A DNA stretch of 64,000 bases from Littorina saxatilis (taxonomy: Eukaryota; Mollusca; Gastropoda; Littorinimorpha; Littorinidae): the NCBI RefSeq assembly GCF_037325665.1, contig NC_090255.1, positions 32,988,435 to 33,052,434 on the forward strand. The letters are read 5' to 3'. The position numbers and the translations under genes are program-made. Positions 30,855 through 41,766 of the stretch are shown here, piece by piece. The stretch's first letter is position 1. Each line of letters opens with the position of its first letter. Below the pieces are notes generated by a model. The model saw only the letters and a list, made by a program, of their open reading frames with translations. It was not told the DNA's origin and did no database searches.

Positions 30855-31382
30855 GGCCCCGTGGCCATAGACTTTCACGCCTCACGTGATAGAAAAATGA
30901 ACCAACGTTATTTCTGTCGTGATCGGCCATACGACTTCACGCTTCACGTGTGAAGAGGAAAGTTAGGAAAGTTGGAAGGTTCACTTTTTCTAAGACGTGA
31001 TATGAGGATGGAGATCTTATTGAGCTGGTTAGAGCGAGGCAACTACTGTGGGATCCTAGGCATCCTGATTATAAGGATAAGGATCAACGACACCAGGTGT
31101 GGGAAGATCTACATGACCGACTTCGACCACAAAAAGGTTAGTTTTGATGATTTTTAGAATGGAAATCCAACAGACACAGAAGGGGCAGACAAAATAGGCT
31201 ATAGCCGAGAGCATACACTGATAATTGTCCAGAAATGTGTTTTCATCTGAAGAATCTATTTTCGAGCACCAAAAATCAAAACCAAACCATCAACATAGGG
31301 CGCGTGAGGCGTGATGTCCTACCAAAAAAAGACATGATGTATACGTGATACGTTAGGCGTGAGATTCTATGGCCCAGCAGCC
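30855..31382 (+). mobile_element. Harbinger-like element with a MADF exon
   Basis: 528 bp. Imperfect terminal inverted repeats of about 38 bp: the left end begins GGCCCCGTGGCCATAGAC and the right end, reverse-complemented, begins GGCTGCTGGGCCATAGAA. Both continue into TCACGCCT.ACGT. Flanking TGA on both sides gives a 3-bp target duplication, as PIF/Harbinger elements make. It encodes one MADF-domain exon. The transposase gene is absent, so it is an internally deleted copy. Confidence 0.7.
31001..31141 (+). CDS. MADF (Myb/SANT-like) DNA-binding domain exon, partial
   Basis: Short frame reading EDGDLIELVRARQLLWDP followed by RHPDYKDKDQRHQVWEDLHD and RLRPQK. It fits the MADF pattern: Leu-Ile-x-Leu-Val at the first helix, the LWDPRHPDYKD loop, and a Trp in helix two. 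PIF/Harbinger transposons carry such a protein beside the transposase to bring it to DNA. A TGA precedes the frame, so the start codon is missing or in an earlier exon. The end is either GGT-TAG or a donor at AAAAAG|GTTAGT. It is shorter than 50 codons and easily missed, because a longer frame lies over it. Confidence 0.7.
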   Translation, partial: YEDGDLIELVRARQLLWDPRHPDYKDKDQRHQVWEDLHDRLRPQKG

Positions 31383-31385
31383 TGA

Positions 31386-32329
31386 GCTTCATTTTTATCG
31401 TTTACAAATCATAATATTATTTAGTATCAACTAACTGTTTGGCTTTCACACCAATAACAAACACACTTCCGTCTTCATATATCTCATCGTCATCATGGCC
31501 TATTTCTTAATTATTTTTAGATGTGCATCATCTTGTAGATCACCACATGCACATAGAATGACACGTTACAAGCAAACTAGGTCACACATAATTGATGAGC
31601 TTGTAGGAAAAAAATGGAGGCTCATTTAGTCGTATCGAACTCGGACCAGGGTGATAAGAAAAGAACAAAACGCAAGGGTCCCCGGCCGACTGTACCGGAT
31701 TAAATCAAGAAGAAACGAAAACGCACTCGTGAACGTAACTATGACACGTCGCGCGTGTATATCGGTGAGGAGCTTGCGCGTTGGAACGAAGTGAAGAACA
31801 AATTTGGATTCATCACCAAACCGCAGTTTGCTCGTCACCTGCTGAACAAGTTGGTATTTTTTCATGCATTTCATGCGATGTTTAGGATGCTATTTATGTT
31901 ATGTGATGAAAGTGTATATTGGACTTGTTTGTGAATTGTAAATTGACCAAAGAATTACTGAAGGGAGGGATTTTTGTGTGGAGCAGAAATGTATCACCGT
32001 GAGTCAGTAAAAGTGCCCGTTGCCCTGACAAACTGTCGATACTTGGCGTTCGGCGTTTGCTTTGATTACTGGGAACTTGCGTAAGCTGTGGTCTTGTTTA
32101 GTGTCGTTTAGTCTTCATTGCTTGTGGTGTTGGGATTCCCAATTCATAACCTGTAAAAAGGAAAATGTATGCACGAGGTGTTTGACGATTTCTTTCGGAT
32201 AAGAGAACCGTTTCTTTCTGCGGCCATTTGCGTCTGTTATATGATACTATTTATAGAACTATGCAAATGAAATATTACAAAACATAGATCGGCGCATTGT
32301 GCGATTTCTGCTCTACACCCTGTGTGTGC
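31386..32329. other. Mostly unassigned; one possible exon
   Basis: 31655-31855 reads KKRTKRKGPRPTVPD, a stop, then KKKRKRTRERNYDTSRVYIG and EELARWNEVKNKFGFITKPQ. This resembles the N-terminal region of transposon-borne proteins in which a basic stretch precedes an RWxxLK motif. It has one stop and is low confidence. The rest shows nothing recognisable. Confidence 0.35.
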
Positions 32330-32500
32330 CTGCCTTTGTGTGTGTGTATGTGTGTGTGTGTGTGCCCCTCTGTTCTATGTGCCCTCGTGCTTCTCTGTGT
32401 GTGTGTGTGCCCCTGAGTGAATGTGTGTATGTGTGTACCCGTGTGTGTTGGCCACGTCTGTGTATCCCTGTGGTTGTGGTTTGTGTTTTTCATGAGTCTT
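32330..32500. repeat. TG-rich interrupted microsatellite
   Basis: Runs of TG separated by short unique words. Open frames on both strands here are low-complexity. Confidence 0.8.
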
Positions 32501-33317
32501 GAAAATTATTTATTTATAGGACATACATATACTTAATTTTTTCTTATTTTGTGAATCAGCATTGAGGCTACAGCAACAATGCCAATCAGAACACAGGCAG
32601 GCGGTACTTCTTTTGATCTCAGCAGGTAGTTGTATGTTTTCAATTATCAATAAAATAAATAGTACAAAAAAGCCATAATTATAGAAGTAAGTGTATGTTT
32701 GCAAGATGGTAGATTATAGATTAGCATCGGTGGTAACTGGGTAAGGAACGAGCGAATCATCATAATCATATTTCACGTTGTTTGTCAGTGAATTATTCTG
32801 TTCCTCCATCCAAACCCAACCCCATTTTTCCTTGTGCAGGATGAACAATTTGACGTAGAGTTTAGACGTGTCATATTGTAACAAGTGTTACGCTTTGATC
32901 TGTTGTAGGTTAGCTTTGAGATGGAGCTTGAACCACATCTGTGAATGTTCCGACTCATCTCCGAAGAGCTGGTTTGTGGAGCCAGCTTGTAAGACCTCCA
33001 TGATGCGACAATCTTGTGCAAGTCATTTTGTGAAATGCCTCATCGCTGATCCACTCTGGACACAGCACTGTTTTAGTGTTTGAATCATGGCAGCTCCGCG
33101 GGGTAGAATCAAAATGGCGGTGTATTTTGTCTCCTTTCATTTGATTGGGCGATATTTTTAGAACTAGCCTCTCACGCGAAGCGACACAATACATGATCGA
33201 ATACAGTGATTTTCGTCTGCAATCACAATTTTGTATGATCACTCATTGTTTACACCAGGCAAAGATCGACAATTTACTGAAAGTGGTTTGGAAGCTTACT
33301 TGAAACAAGAACAAATC
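32501..33317. other. Unassigned stretch
   Basis: No recognisable protein, repeat or inverted repeat. Slightly higher GC near 33080-33125. Confidence 0.4.
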
Positions 33318-34090
33318 GCGTAAGGCGAAATTACTACATTTAGTCAAGCTGTGGAACTCATAGCATGAAACTGAACGCACTGCATTTTTTCACAATGACC
33401 GTAGTTCGCCGCTTGTGCAAAATGGAGTGAAACTGACGAGCCTGTTCAGCGCGGTAGTGGTTTCGCTGTGCTGCATAGCACGCTTTTCTGTACCTCTCTT
33501 CGTTTTAACTTTCTGAGCGTGTTTTTAATCCAAACATATCATATCTATATGTTTTTGGAATCAGGAACCGACAAGGAATAAAATGAAATTGGTTTTAAAT
33601 CGATTTCGGAAATTCAATTTTGATCATAATTTTTATATTTTTAATTTTCAGAGCTTGTTTTCAATCCAAATATAACATATTTATATGTTTTTGGAATCAG
33701 GAAATGATGTAGAATAAAATAAACGTAAATTTGGATCATTTTATATAAAAAAAATTATAACAATTTTCAGATTTTTAATGACCAAAGTCATTAATTAAAT
33801 TTTAAGCCACCAAGCTGAAATGCAATACCGAAGTCTGGCCTTCGTCGAAGATTGTTTTACAAACATTTCAATCAATTTGATTGAAAAATGAGGGTGTGAC
33901 AGTGCCGCCTCAACTTTTACTAAAAGCCGGATATGACGTCATCAAAGGTATTTATCGAAAAAATGAAAAAAACGTCGGGGGATATCATTCCCAGGAACTC
34001 TCATGTCAAATTTCATAAAGATTGGTCGAGTAGTTTGGTCTGAATCGCTCTACACACACACACGCACAGACAGACACACAGACACACACA
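33318..34090. repeat. AT-rich interspersed repeat with CA-rich end
   Basis: Begins GCGTAAGGCGAAATTACTAC, contains two internal copies of a segment reading ATATGTTTTTGGAATCAGGAA about 140 bp apart (33547 and 33688), then GCCGGATATGACGTCATC, and ends in (CA)/(GACA) runs from 34053. I recall this pattern as a high-copy gastropod repeat; its terminal inverted repeat partner is missing here, so the copy is truncated. Non-coding. Confidence 0.6.
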
Positions 34091-35175
34091 CATCAGGGAT
34101 GTCGTTAGGCGTCGGACATCGGACATTTATTGATGAAAATCCCCAAATGTCCGATTCACATTGCCGCATGTCGGTCAGATGTCATTATCGTTTTAGCCTG
34201 AGCGTGGTCATTGTCCGATATGTACTCCATTCCTTCGGACAGCGCGATATTCGTTAATTTTTATTTCAAGATACATATCTTCTAAAAGACCGAACGCTCT
34301 CGTGTTCAGCTGACACTGAAGTTGCCAGTTCCGCGTGCGGATCTTTTCTTTTGTTGGGAATTCCCGAACCGTTTGCGGTATGCGCCGTTTGGGTATTTAT
34401 AACCGTCTCGGTGCAGCGCACTGATCTAAAAATAGTGGATTATTTTTAGAATAGATCAGTGCATGCTACAGGAGTACGGCAGACAACTCCAACTGACTAA
34501 ATTTGTCGTCTGCTTTTGTTTTCGATACGAGACGAAGCACTTAATTATGCCGCCGAAAAAAACCTAAAGCCTGCAAAAGATCAGCAAAAGCTGAACACGT
34601 TTGGATTTTCAAGAACAGGGGAAAGCACAGCGAGCGTCATTCTACAAAATGACAGTGTTGCCGCTGAAACCAGCAAAACCCGGACAACAAAGTTTCCTCG
34701 CTTGCAAACCTAGCGGCTGGTGACGGTGTTGGGGCAGCTGGAAGTTCCCTGAAACGATCGTTCAACTACTCATGGCTGACCCAATTTAGTTGGTTAGAAT
34801 TCGACAAAAACAATACCACAATGTTTTGTCGAATCTGTCGTCAAACGGGCAAAAGAAACTCTTTCACGGCGGGGTGCACAAACTTCCGTAAAACCGCCAT
34901 AACGGATCATGCTGCAACCCAGGACCACCAGGGAGCACTGGAAGTACCAGAAAGAAGAATGGATAAAAAGGGCAATGACGCACGTCTGCTGAGCAAACAA
35001 GAAAAAGCAGTGGCAGTGATTGTGAAGACCCTGCACTGGATGGTGACAGAATCAATACCCATTTCAAAATAGCCATCACTGATGAGAACCCTGAAGGACC
35101 TGGCAGTACCTAGCATGCAAGACCTCAGTTGCTCTGCCGCCTCATCATCTTCTGTCACTGCCAATACTACCAGCT

Positions 35176-35416
35176 ATGAAAGCAGATTTGTTTGTTTGTT
35201 TGCTTAACGCCCAGCCGACCACGAAGGGCCATATCAGGGCGGTGCTGCTTTGACATATAACGTGCGCCACACACAAGACAGAAATCGCAGCACAGGCTTC
35301 ATGTCTCACCCAGTCACATTATTCTGACACCGGACCAACCAGTCCTAGCACTAACCCCATAATGCCAGACGCCAGGCGGAGCAGCCACTAGATTGCCAAT
35401 TTTAATGAAAGCAGAT
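35176..35416 (-). mobile_element. tRNA-SINE inside the hAT-like gene (copy 6)
   Basis: SINE at 35188-35404 flanked by the 12-bp direct repeat ATGAAAGCAGAT (35176-35187 and 35405-35416). It is 5'-truncated, lacking the tRNA head. It separates the Ser-rich linker from the RNase H-like core of the transposase. Confidence 0.94.
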
Positions 35417-36164
35417 GGACTGCCGCAAATGAAATCATGAAGGCCATGAATCTTGTTGTTGAAGAAGAAGTTTGTGATAAACTGAAGAACGCTGACTTTC
35501 TGTCTGTCTTTGTGGATGAATCCACTGACAGATGCAACAGAAAGAGGCTTGGCATTTTTCTCAAAGCTGTAGACAACAGCATGAAGGCAGCTACGCACTT
35601 TCTGACAAACGTCAGAGTTGAAGATGGAACATGACTGACAATGTGGAATACAGTGAAGGAGGAACTGAAGAAACGCGGCCTGGAGACATCGAAGATCTTT
35701 GGCCTGGGAACTGATGGTGCAACAGCTATGACCGGTAAAGGCAAAGGGCTAACTGGACAGATGTTGCGAGAAAATCCCCACATTGTCAATGTGCACTGCA
35801 TCGCACATAAACTGGCACTGTGCACAAGCCAGGCAGCCCACGGTGTGCCAGTTAATGGACACTTACGTTCAAACTCTTAGTGACCTGTTTTACTAATTCA
35901 AGAACTCAGCAAGCAAATGCCAGGCCTTTGAAAACGTTCAGGTTATTCTTGACTCCCTTCAAAGAAATTCATGAAGTCAGATGGCTCTCTTTCTTTGAAG
36001 CGTTGGACACTGTTCACAGGAACATGCTGCCTTTGCTGACCTACTTGGAAGAAATGGAAGCATCACAGAGAGCCAAAGACCCCAAGGCGATCGGTTTGAA
36101 AAAGAAGGTGAGTTATTTTGTATACATGTATTGAATTGTACTTAGTCTCTGTAAAACCTGCAGT

Positions 36165-36165
<1 letters not shown>

Positions 36166-36228
<63 letters not shown>

Positions 36229-36234
36229 GCGTGT
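36166..36234. repeat. (GT)n microsatellite
   Basis: About 33 GT units, slightly interrupted at the right end. Confidence 0.97.
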
Positions 36235-36598
36235 TAAAATCTGATTTAAAAAGACTTGCTAATTAAAAACAATAAGAAAACATTTAATAATAGCATAGAG
36301 AGCTTAGACAGTGAACAGCAAACCTATTCATAATTAGTCAACAGTGTTAATACATGTAGTGTGTGTTTTTCTCAGCATGTCAGCAATAGTATAATCACAT
36401 TTTCAGATCGTGACCGTGAAATTCCTGGGACTGACATGTCTGTTGATCGATGTGATCCCAATAATTGGGGCGCTTAATCTGTTCTTCCAGGCACAGGAGG
36501 TGGACATCGAACTTATCAGGGTAATGCATCCTTTGTCTTAAAGTCTGTAACTCCCTAACCCCCAAAACATCTCTCTTCTCTATCTCTTTATTTTAGCA

Positions 36599-36632
<34 letters not shown>
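36599..36632. repeat. (CA)n microsatellite
   Basis: About 16 CA units. Confidence 0.95.
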
Positions 36633-36634
<2 letters not shown>

Positions 36635-37006
36635 CGAATTTCACAAACTTACTGAACGAGATCTATTTAATTAATTATGATCAGAAAGATCATGCCTTTT
36701 TTTGGTTTGATTTGTTGTTTATATCAGAAAAGGTTCACGGTTGTACTTATTTCAAATGTTCAATGCTCCCAAATATTCAGGTGAAGTTGGACCAGTGCAT
36801 CCAACACTTGCAAACCCTGAAAGAAGGAGGAAAGCACATCTCTGAGTTCAAAGAGATGATCACCCGCAAGGACGGCAAGACGGAGTTTCAGGGACATGCA
36901 GTGACATCACCTCTGCGGTGTGCAAGTTCATCGACAACCTGATCAACAACATTCAGACACAGTGTGTATGTGTGTGTTTCTGCTAGGATGAATGTTCGTG
37001 TATATA

Positions 37007-37933
37007 CAGGGTGGGCCATAAAAAGTGTCCACATTTTGTTTTGCAATAACTGAGATAGAAATTATTATTTTACAACATGTTTCATTCCACATAGACTACA
37101 ATGTTAAAGATTTGTATGCACAGAATCTTATCAAAATCTATGCATTTTCAGAGTCACAGAGTCAATAGTTGATAATGTGCTCAATCCATGCTCCGCGTTG
37201 TTGAATGATGAAGCCCATTTTCATTTGAGTGGACATGTCAACAAACAAAACATGAGATTTTGGGCACCTAATCAGCCCCATGAACACATCCAGCCACCAC
37301 TGAGCCGCGAAAAAGTAACAGTGTGGTGCGCAATTGGCAAAGGAGGGGTTGTTGGGCCCTTCTTTTTTGAAGACAATGACGGAAATCCTGTGACTGTGAA
37401 TTCCGAACGTTACATCGAAATGCTACAAAGGAAGTTTATTCCAGCCATCCGAAGAAGGAGGAACATTGACATCCACACAGTTGTCTTCCAGCAAGACGGA
37501 GCACCACCTCATTGCTCAAACAGAACTCTTGAGTACTTGAGGCAACACTTCCCCGGCGACAGATTTCTTTCTCGCCGAACAGACAATCCCTGGCCTCCAT
37601 ACTCACCAGACTTGAACCCTGCTGACTATTTTCTTTCGGGTTATTTGAAAGAAAGAGTGTACACAGGCAATCCAAGGACAAGTGAAAAACTGAAAGAAAG
37701 CATCAGAAGACAGATCAGAAGGATTCCTGCAGATACGAGATGCTTACAAAGGTTGTGGACAACTTCAACGTTCGTCTTGCAGCTGTCATTTAACAACGCG
37801 GAGCATGGATTGAGCACATCATCAACTATTGACTCTGTGACTCTGAAAATGCATAGATTTTGATAAGATTTTGTGCATAAAAATCTTTAACATTGTAGTC
37901 TATGTGGAATGAAACATGTTGTAAAATAATAAT
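37007..37933 (+). mobile_element. mariner-like transposon, rearranged
   Basis: Left end CAGGGTGGGCCATAAAAAGT preceded by TA. 37061-37207 and 37787-37933 are inverted copies of each other (about 147 bp). The right arm contains the last codons of the transposase, so the left arm is an inverted duplicate of the right end that replaced the N-terminal half of the gene. The outer 54 bases of the right end are missing. Not able to move by itself. Confidence 0.85.
37200..37863 (+). pseudogene. mariner-type transposase, C-terminal half
   Basis: DDE transposase of the Tc1/mariner group. Catalytic positions visible: NDEAHFHLSGHVNKQNMRFW near 37204 (first Asp), HTVVFQQDGAPPHCSN near 37480 (second Asp), WPPYSPDLNPADYFLSGYLK near 37590 (third Asp). 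The helix-turn-helix half is absent, replaced by the inverted arm. Near 37740 the frame changes: the ancestral ending VDNFNVRLAA and GAWIEHIINY is in another frame, with one stop. The reading through to 37863 is therefore partly spurious at its end. Confidence 0.88.
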
Positions 37934-38011
37934 TATGTTGAGTAGAAACAATGTAACTTGCAAGTGGAAATGCTCATCTGCTCGCCAAATGCGAGTACAG
38001 TTGCTGAATCA

Positions 38012-38519
38012 ATCTTGGTTTGGCCAGTAAAGGTTTGCTATCTGACTTGTACATTTTCTGAATCACTAGCCAATTTTGTTTTTCTTTTCAGGGCTGTAAT
38101 ACCTCACACAATAAATGTTACACAACCCAATAAGCTTTACAACATAAAATAAATGCAGAAAATTCCTGATGTAGTGGAATATGTATTGATGAAATATGAT
38201 TTAGTTCTTTTTTTCAGAAACGGGAACACATTTGATGAGTCAGATGTAGACCCCACCTACAACCCAAAACATAAATCTTGGTTTGGCCAGTAAGGTTTGC
38301 TATCTGACTAGTACATTTTCTGAATCACTGGCCAAAGTTTTTTTTCAGGGCTGTAATACCTCACACAATAAATGTTACACAACCCAATAAGCTTTACAAC
38401 GTAACATAAATGCAGAAAATTCCTGATGTAGTGAAATATGTATTGATGAAATATGATTTAGTTTTTTTTTCAGAAACAGGAACACATTTGATGTAGACCC
38501 CACCTACAACCCAAAAACA
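38012..38519 (+). repeat. ~250-bp tandem duplication carrying a small exon
   Basis: Two direct copies, near 38012-38270 and 38274-38519, each running from AATCTTGGTTTGGCCAGTAA through GGGCTGTAATACCTCACAC to CCCCACCTACAACCCAAAA. Each includes a polypyrimidine tract, AG, and a short exon (AAACRGGAACACATTTGATG). The two copies differ by a few percent and small indels. Confidence 0.9.
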
Positions 38520-38639
38520 GTGGGAATTATCCATGCTGTAAGTTTAATTTTTAAGTTTAAAGTTTAACTGAAAAGGCAATTTATTCAGAAAAGTTTTGAT
38601 GGTAACATGCTCGAGCTGTTTTTGTAAATGAAAAATTTT

Positions 38640-38868
38640 CTACCGTTTTAGTTCTAAAGATTCGATCACCGAGGTTAATTAGCGATCGCAATTTTTGTTT
38701 CTATAATGACGTTTGTCTGGGTGAATTTGGCATCATAAGCAGTGGAAAAACAGGTCCCTGCCAGACTTGCTGTACATGATCTCATTTACATGATATACAC
38801 ATGTGATTTGAACGATTATTATCTCACGGGTGTCTCTCTCACGTATGTAGGATAATTTTGTATACTGT
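38640..38868. repeat. MITE-like repeat, copy 1
   Basis: Runs from TTAGTTCTAAAGATTCGATC to CTCACGTATGTAGGATAA. The same sequence occurs at 39570-39780 and 47768-47977. Non-coding. Confidence 0.8.
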
Positions 38869-39504
38869 TATTTTATCTTTTAAAAATTGTATTTATGGTC
38901 ATATATAAACTCATTTTGTATTGACCAATTGATCTCCAAGAAAGAGGTTTTATGTACTGGTATGTTTAATTTGCGATAGGACATGTTTTGTTTGCTCTAC
39001 ATATGCTTGTGTGAATATATGGCAGATTGTCTGACGAGGATGAAGACGACAGTGCAGGGGAGATATGGAGTGTGGAAGATGAGGTCCTGGACTTTGACCA
39101 GGAAGCTGTTGAATACTCCGAGGCCCAGGAGAATACTGCTGCTAGTGGTATGACTTGTCTAAACTGGGTCGACAAGGAGACCAGCATGCAAAGGAAGTAC
39201 CTCATCTACCACCTCCTTTTTGGAGCTCACGAGGCTCATCCCCTCCCAGCAGTGCAGGAAGAAGGGTTGCACTGCACCCAGTGTTCGACCGCCTGCCGTT
39301 ACCACAAATGGGTGTGCTGCTTATTTGAAATGGGTTAGTAGTTTGTGAAAAATTGGCCCTGAAACCAAGAGCAAGAGCACAAAACTGTTAGGTTACATGG
39401 CAAGTCAATTCAGTAAATAGATGAAGTTGATATCATTGCACTTCAATATTGTCTGTACATGATTCTTATAAGAGAGTGTTTATAAAGCTGATACTGATGA
39501 ACAT

Positions 39505-39780
39505 TAATAGAGAATACTACATGACTTGCTGTGTCATACCAGATTTACACCTTTTTTTTTTTAAATATTGAACTGCAAGCGAAAATTCATCGAGGGTAAC
39601 TAGCGAGTAAACATTTTTTTCTATATTGACGTTAGTCTCCGTGACTTTGGCATCATAAGCAGTGGAAAAAACAGGTCCCTGGCAGACTTGCTTGACATGA
39701 ACTCATTTACATGATATACACACCTGTGATTTGAATGATTATTATCTCATGAGTGTCTCTCTCAGGTATGTATGATAAAT
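39505..39780. repeat. MITE-like repeat, copy 2 (with left end)
   Basis: Adds a left part (GAGAATACTACATGACTTGC ... CCAGATTTACAC) that in the third copy forms one arm of a hairpin at 47453-47603. Confidence 0.75.
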
Positions 39781-39789
39781 AATTGTAAA

Positions 39790-40420
39790 CTAATTGTTTT
39801 ATTTATAATTTTCATAAATTTTGAGGATGTTTCTATATAGCGCCCATTTTACCTCCAAGAGCTACTGAAAGCGCTTCACAAGATGCAAGATTGACTATTT
39901 TTGTACTTTATATAACCTGTGTATGAACGCAAAAACTTGAAATTAAGTATCAAGTCTGTATGATAAACCTTAACTGTTACAGCATATTATTCGCAGTTAC
40001 ACTGGTCTTTTGGGGACATTCTACATATATTTATCTACACTTTTTGAAACTAAAATTCTGACCACGAAATAGTCCCATTTTTGTATATATCAGTGAGGAT
40101 TTTGTATGTGCGCACCCCAATGTAATGTATTTTGTCTCATTGGAAAGAGAAGCACTTGAGTCTACAACCTGGGGCTAGGAAAAAGGGTTAGACAGTTGCT
40201 GTCATTATGGCTGAGCCTCTTACTGTCAACCTTTTGCTTGTGAGTCAAGAGCACTAAGTACTCTGCTACCCTGCAAACTATGCTGATCACATGTGATAAA
40301 TGATGTCTTGCGCGGTTCTGTGAAGCACATACAGAAGATTAAGCGGATTTCCCTTCTTTTAGAACTAGATGCATATTTTCATTATTGTTTTCCATATTAC
40401 AATTGTTATTATTATTTTTG
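39790..40420. other. Unassigned stretch
   Basis: AT-rich, intron-like; nothing recognised apart from a fragment near 39830-39885 reading ATAGCGCCCATTTTACC, similar to the GCGCTTTACA-type repeat near 44365. Confidence 0.35.
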
Positions 40421-40758
40421 TTCAGTTCTGTGAAAAAGGCCATGAGATCATGAGATGGTGCAGTCAGCTAATGCTCCCTGGTGGAATTTTATTGGGCAAC
40501 CTCCAACTTTGTTCCTCCGTCACCATCTCGGGGAACAATTTTACCAAAATTGGATTTTTCGCAAAGTGTCTTGGTCTAGGGATGCCTGCACCATCTACAT
40601 TTTCAGCAGTCCAGACCAGGCTGGTTGTGCCGGTTGTTGATGCATTCTGGACAGAGTGCCTGACATCAGTCTTGGAGGAATACAGATCCTCCTCTATTGC
40701 TGTATCAGGTAAGTCTATTAGAGACACAGTGTTAATTATTTGAACATTTTCACTTTGT

Positions 40759-41094
40759 TAAAAGGCCTATTTCTGCTACTGGTGTGTATGCCTTGCCGTG
40801 GCGTAGCAGCTTGCGTGCCCTTATGATCCAAAGAGCCATGCCGGCCGGAGCCGAATTCATTGTGCTCCTGGCAGGTGTTATTTTTACCACGCCGGACAGG
40901 TCTGAGGTGAATGGGGCCAGACTGAAATATACACCCTGGTCCTCCAGGTTGGGGGTTGTGCAAAGGGCTAACAACTCATCAATGGAAAAAAGTACTCGTT
41001 ACAGAAACATCAACAAAAAAGTTGGCGGCCTATGCCCCGGACGGGGTCAAAGGCATAAATGGAAGGCAAAATAAGTAAGTAAAAGGCCTATTTC
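40759..41094 (+). mobile_element. Short retroposon with TAAG tail and 15-bp target duplication
   Basis: Insert at 40774-41079 flanked by TAAAAGGCCTATTTC (40759-40773 and 41080-41094). It ends GGAAGGCAAAATAAGTAAG, so it is in plus orientation with a (TAAG)n tail. No RNA polymerase III boxes or coding domain seen, so a 5'-truncated LINE is more likely than a SINE. It lies in the intron after the last Kolobok-like exon. Confidence 0.85.
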
Positions 41095-41766
41095 ACCTAC
41101 CGTAAATAATGGATTTCTGATAACAGACACGTCTGCCAGTACAAACACCCTTTCGTTTGAACGTTTACCGACAGGAAACACCCTGTGCTCTCCCTAGGGA
41201 GCAATCATTTTTCAAAGAATTTACTTCATTATGAGGTATCAATCAGAAGTCATATTTATAATGTGCTGTACCCAAGTTTTAAAATCAAGAGAATAAATTG
41301 ACAGCTTGTGATACAAACATTGTTAAAACACAATTACAGTGTAAGTTGTGTAACCGAGTGCCGAAACACCACAATCACCTTTGGAGGCGAAGTCCACTCA
41401 AACAGAATAGAGAATTTTAGAGCTTATTTCTAAGCCCTTTAGAAACTGTTATGGCTTCTCAAAGGAAGGCCAGAACATACAGAGAGATGATGATAAAATC
41501 GTTTATTTAACGTCACTCTGCAAAAACATTGGCGACATTTGTCTTAGATTAAAACACACACACAGGCGCGCACACAAACTTTCCCTTTATGTACAGTGGT
41601 TCACCACCCTCCTACCCCCCCCCCCCCCCCCTCCACGCACACTCTCGCTCATCTAATTAAAAATGGAAATAAGAGATACTTGGATATAAAATGGTATTCT
41701 TAAAAAGTTCTTAAAATATATAGTAGCTATATGAGAAGCAATGGCGTCAGCTGCAGCAATGTCTCT

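Larger units (their letters stand above)
34094..36955 (+). pseudogene. hAT-like (ZNF862/C17orf113-type) transposase gene, decayed
   Basis: Starts with a hAT-like terminus (CAGGGATGTCGTTAGG) at 34094. Pieces in order: N-terminal segment near 34540 (KQRPTKDQQ-like, LNTFGFSRT), zinc finger MFCRICRQTGKRNSFTAGC with HAATQDHQGAL near 34821-34945, a SINE insertion at 35188-35404, RNase H-like core ADFLSVFVDESTDRCNR near 35495, ELKKRGLETSKIFGLGTDG near 35665, VHCIAHKLALCTSQAAHG near 35790 and EVRWLSFFEALDTVH near 35973. Exon-like blocks follow at 36407-36521 (KFLGLTCLLIDVIPIIGAL) and 36781-36955 (DQCIQHLQTLKEGGKHISEF). Several stops and frame changes: dead. In living members the DES and GTDG motifs belong to the transposase-derived catalytic fold. 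Confidence 0.75.
38474..40708 (+). pseudogene. Kolobok-like transposase gene, three exon-like blocks
   Basis: 38474-38537 (after TTTTTTTTCAG, ends at GTAAGT) reads NRNTFDVDPTYNPKTVGIIH. 39026-39333 (after ATGGCAG, ends at GTTAGT) reads LSDEDEDDSAGEIWSVEDE, an acidic linker, then ETSMQRKYLIYHLLFGAHEA and a Cys pair CTQCSTAC. 40426-40708 (after TTTGTTCAG, ends at GTAAGT) reads GHEIMRWCSQLMLPGGILLG, NLQLCSSVTISGNNFTKIGF and AFWTECLTSVLEE. The last block matches my memory of THAP/Kolobok-type transposases just before their first catalytic Asp. No following exon was found before 41,500. The phase between the first two blocks does not fit cleanly. An acidic DSDFDP segment of the same type ends the THAP gene at 48.5-50 kb. 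Confidence 0.55.
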
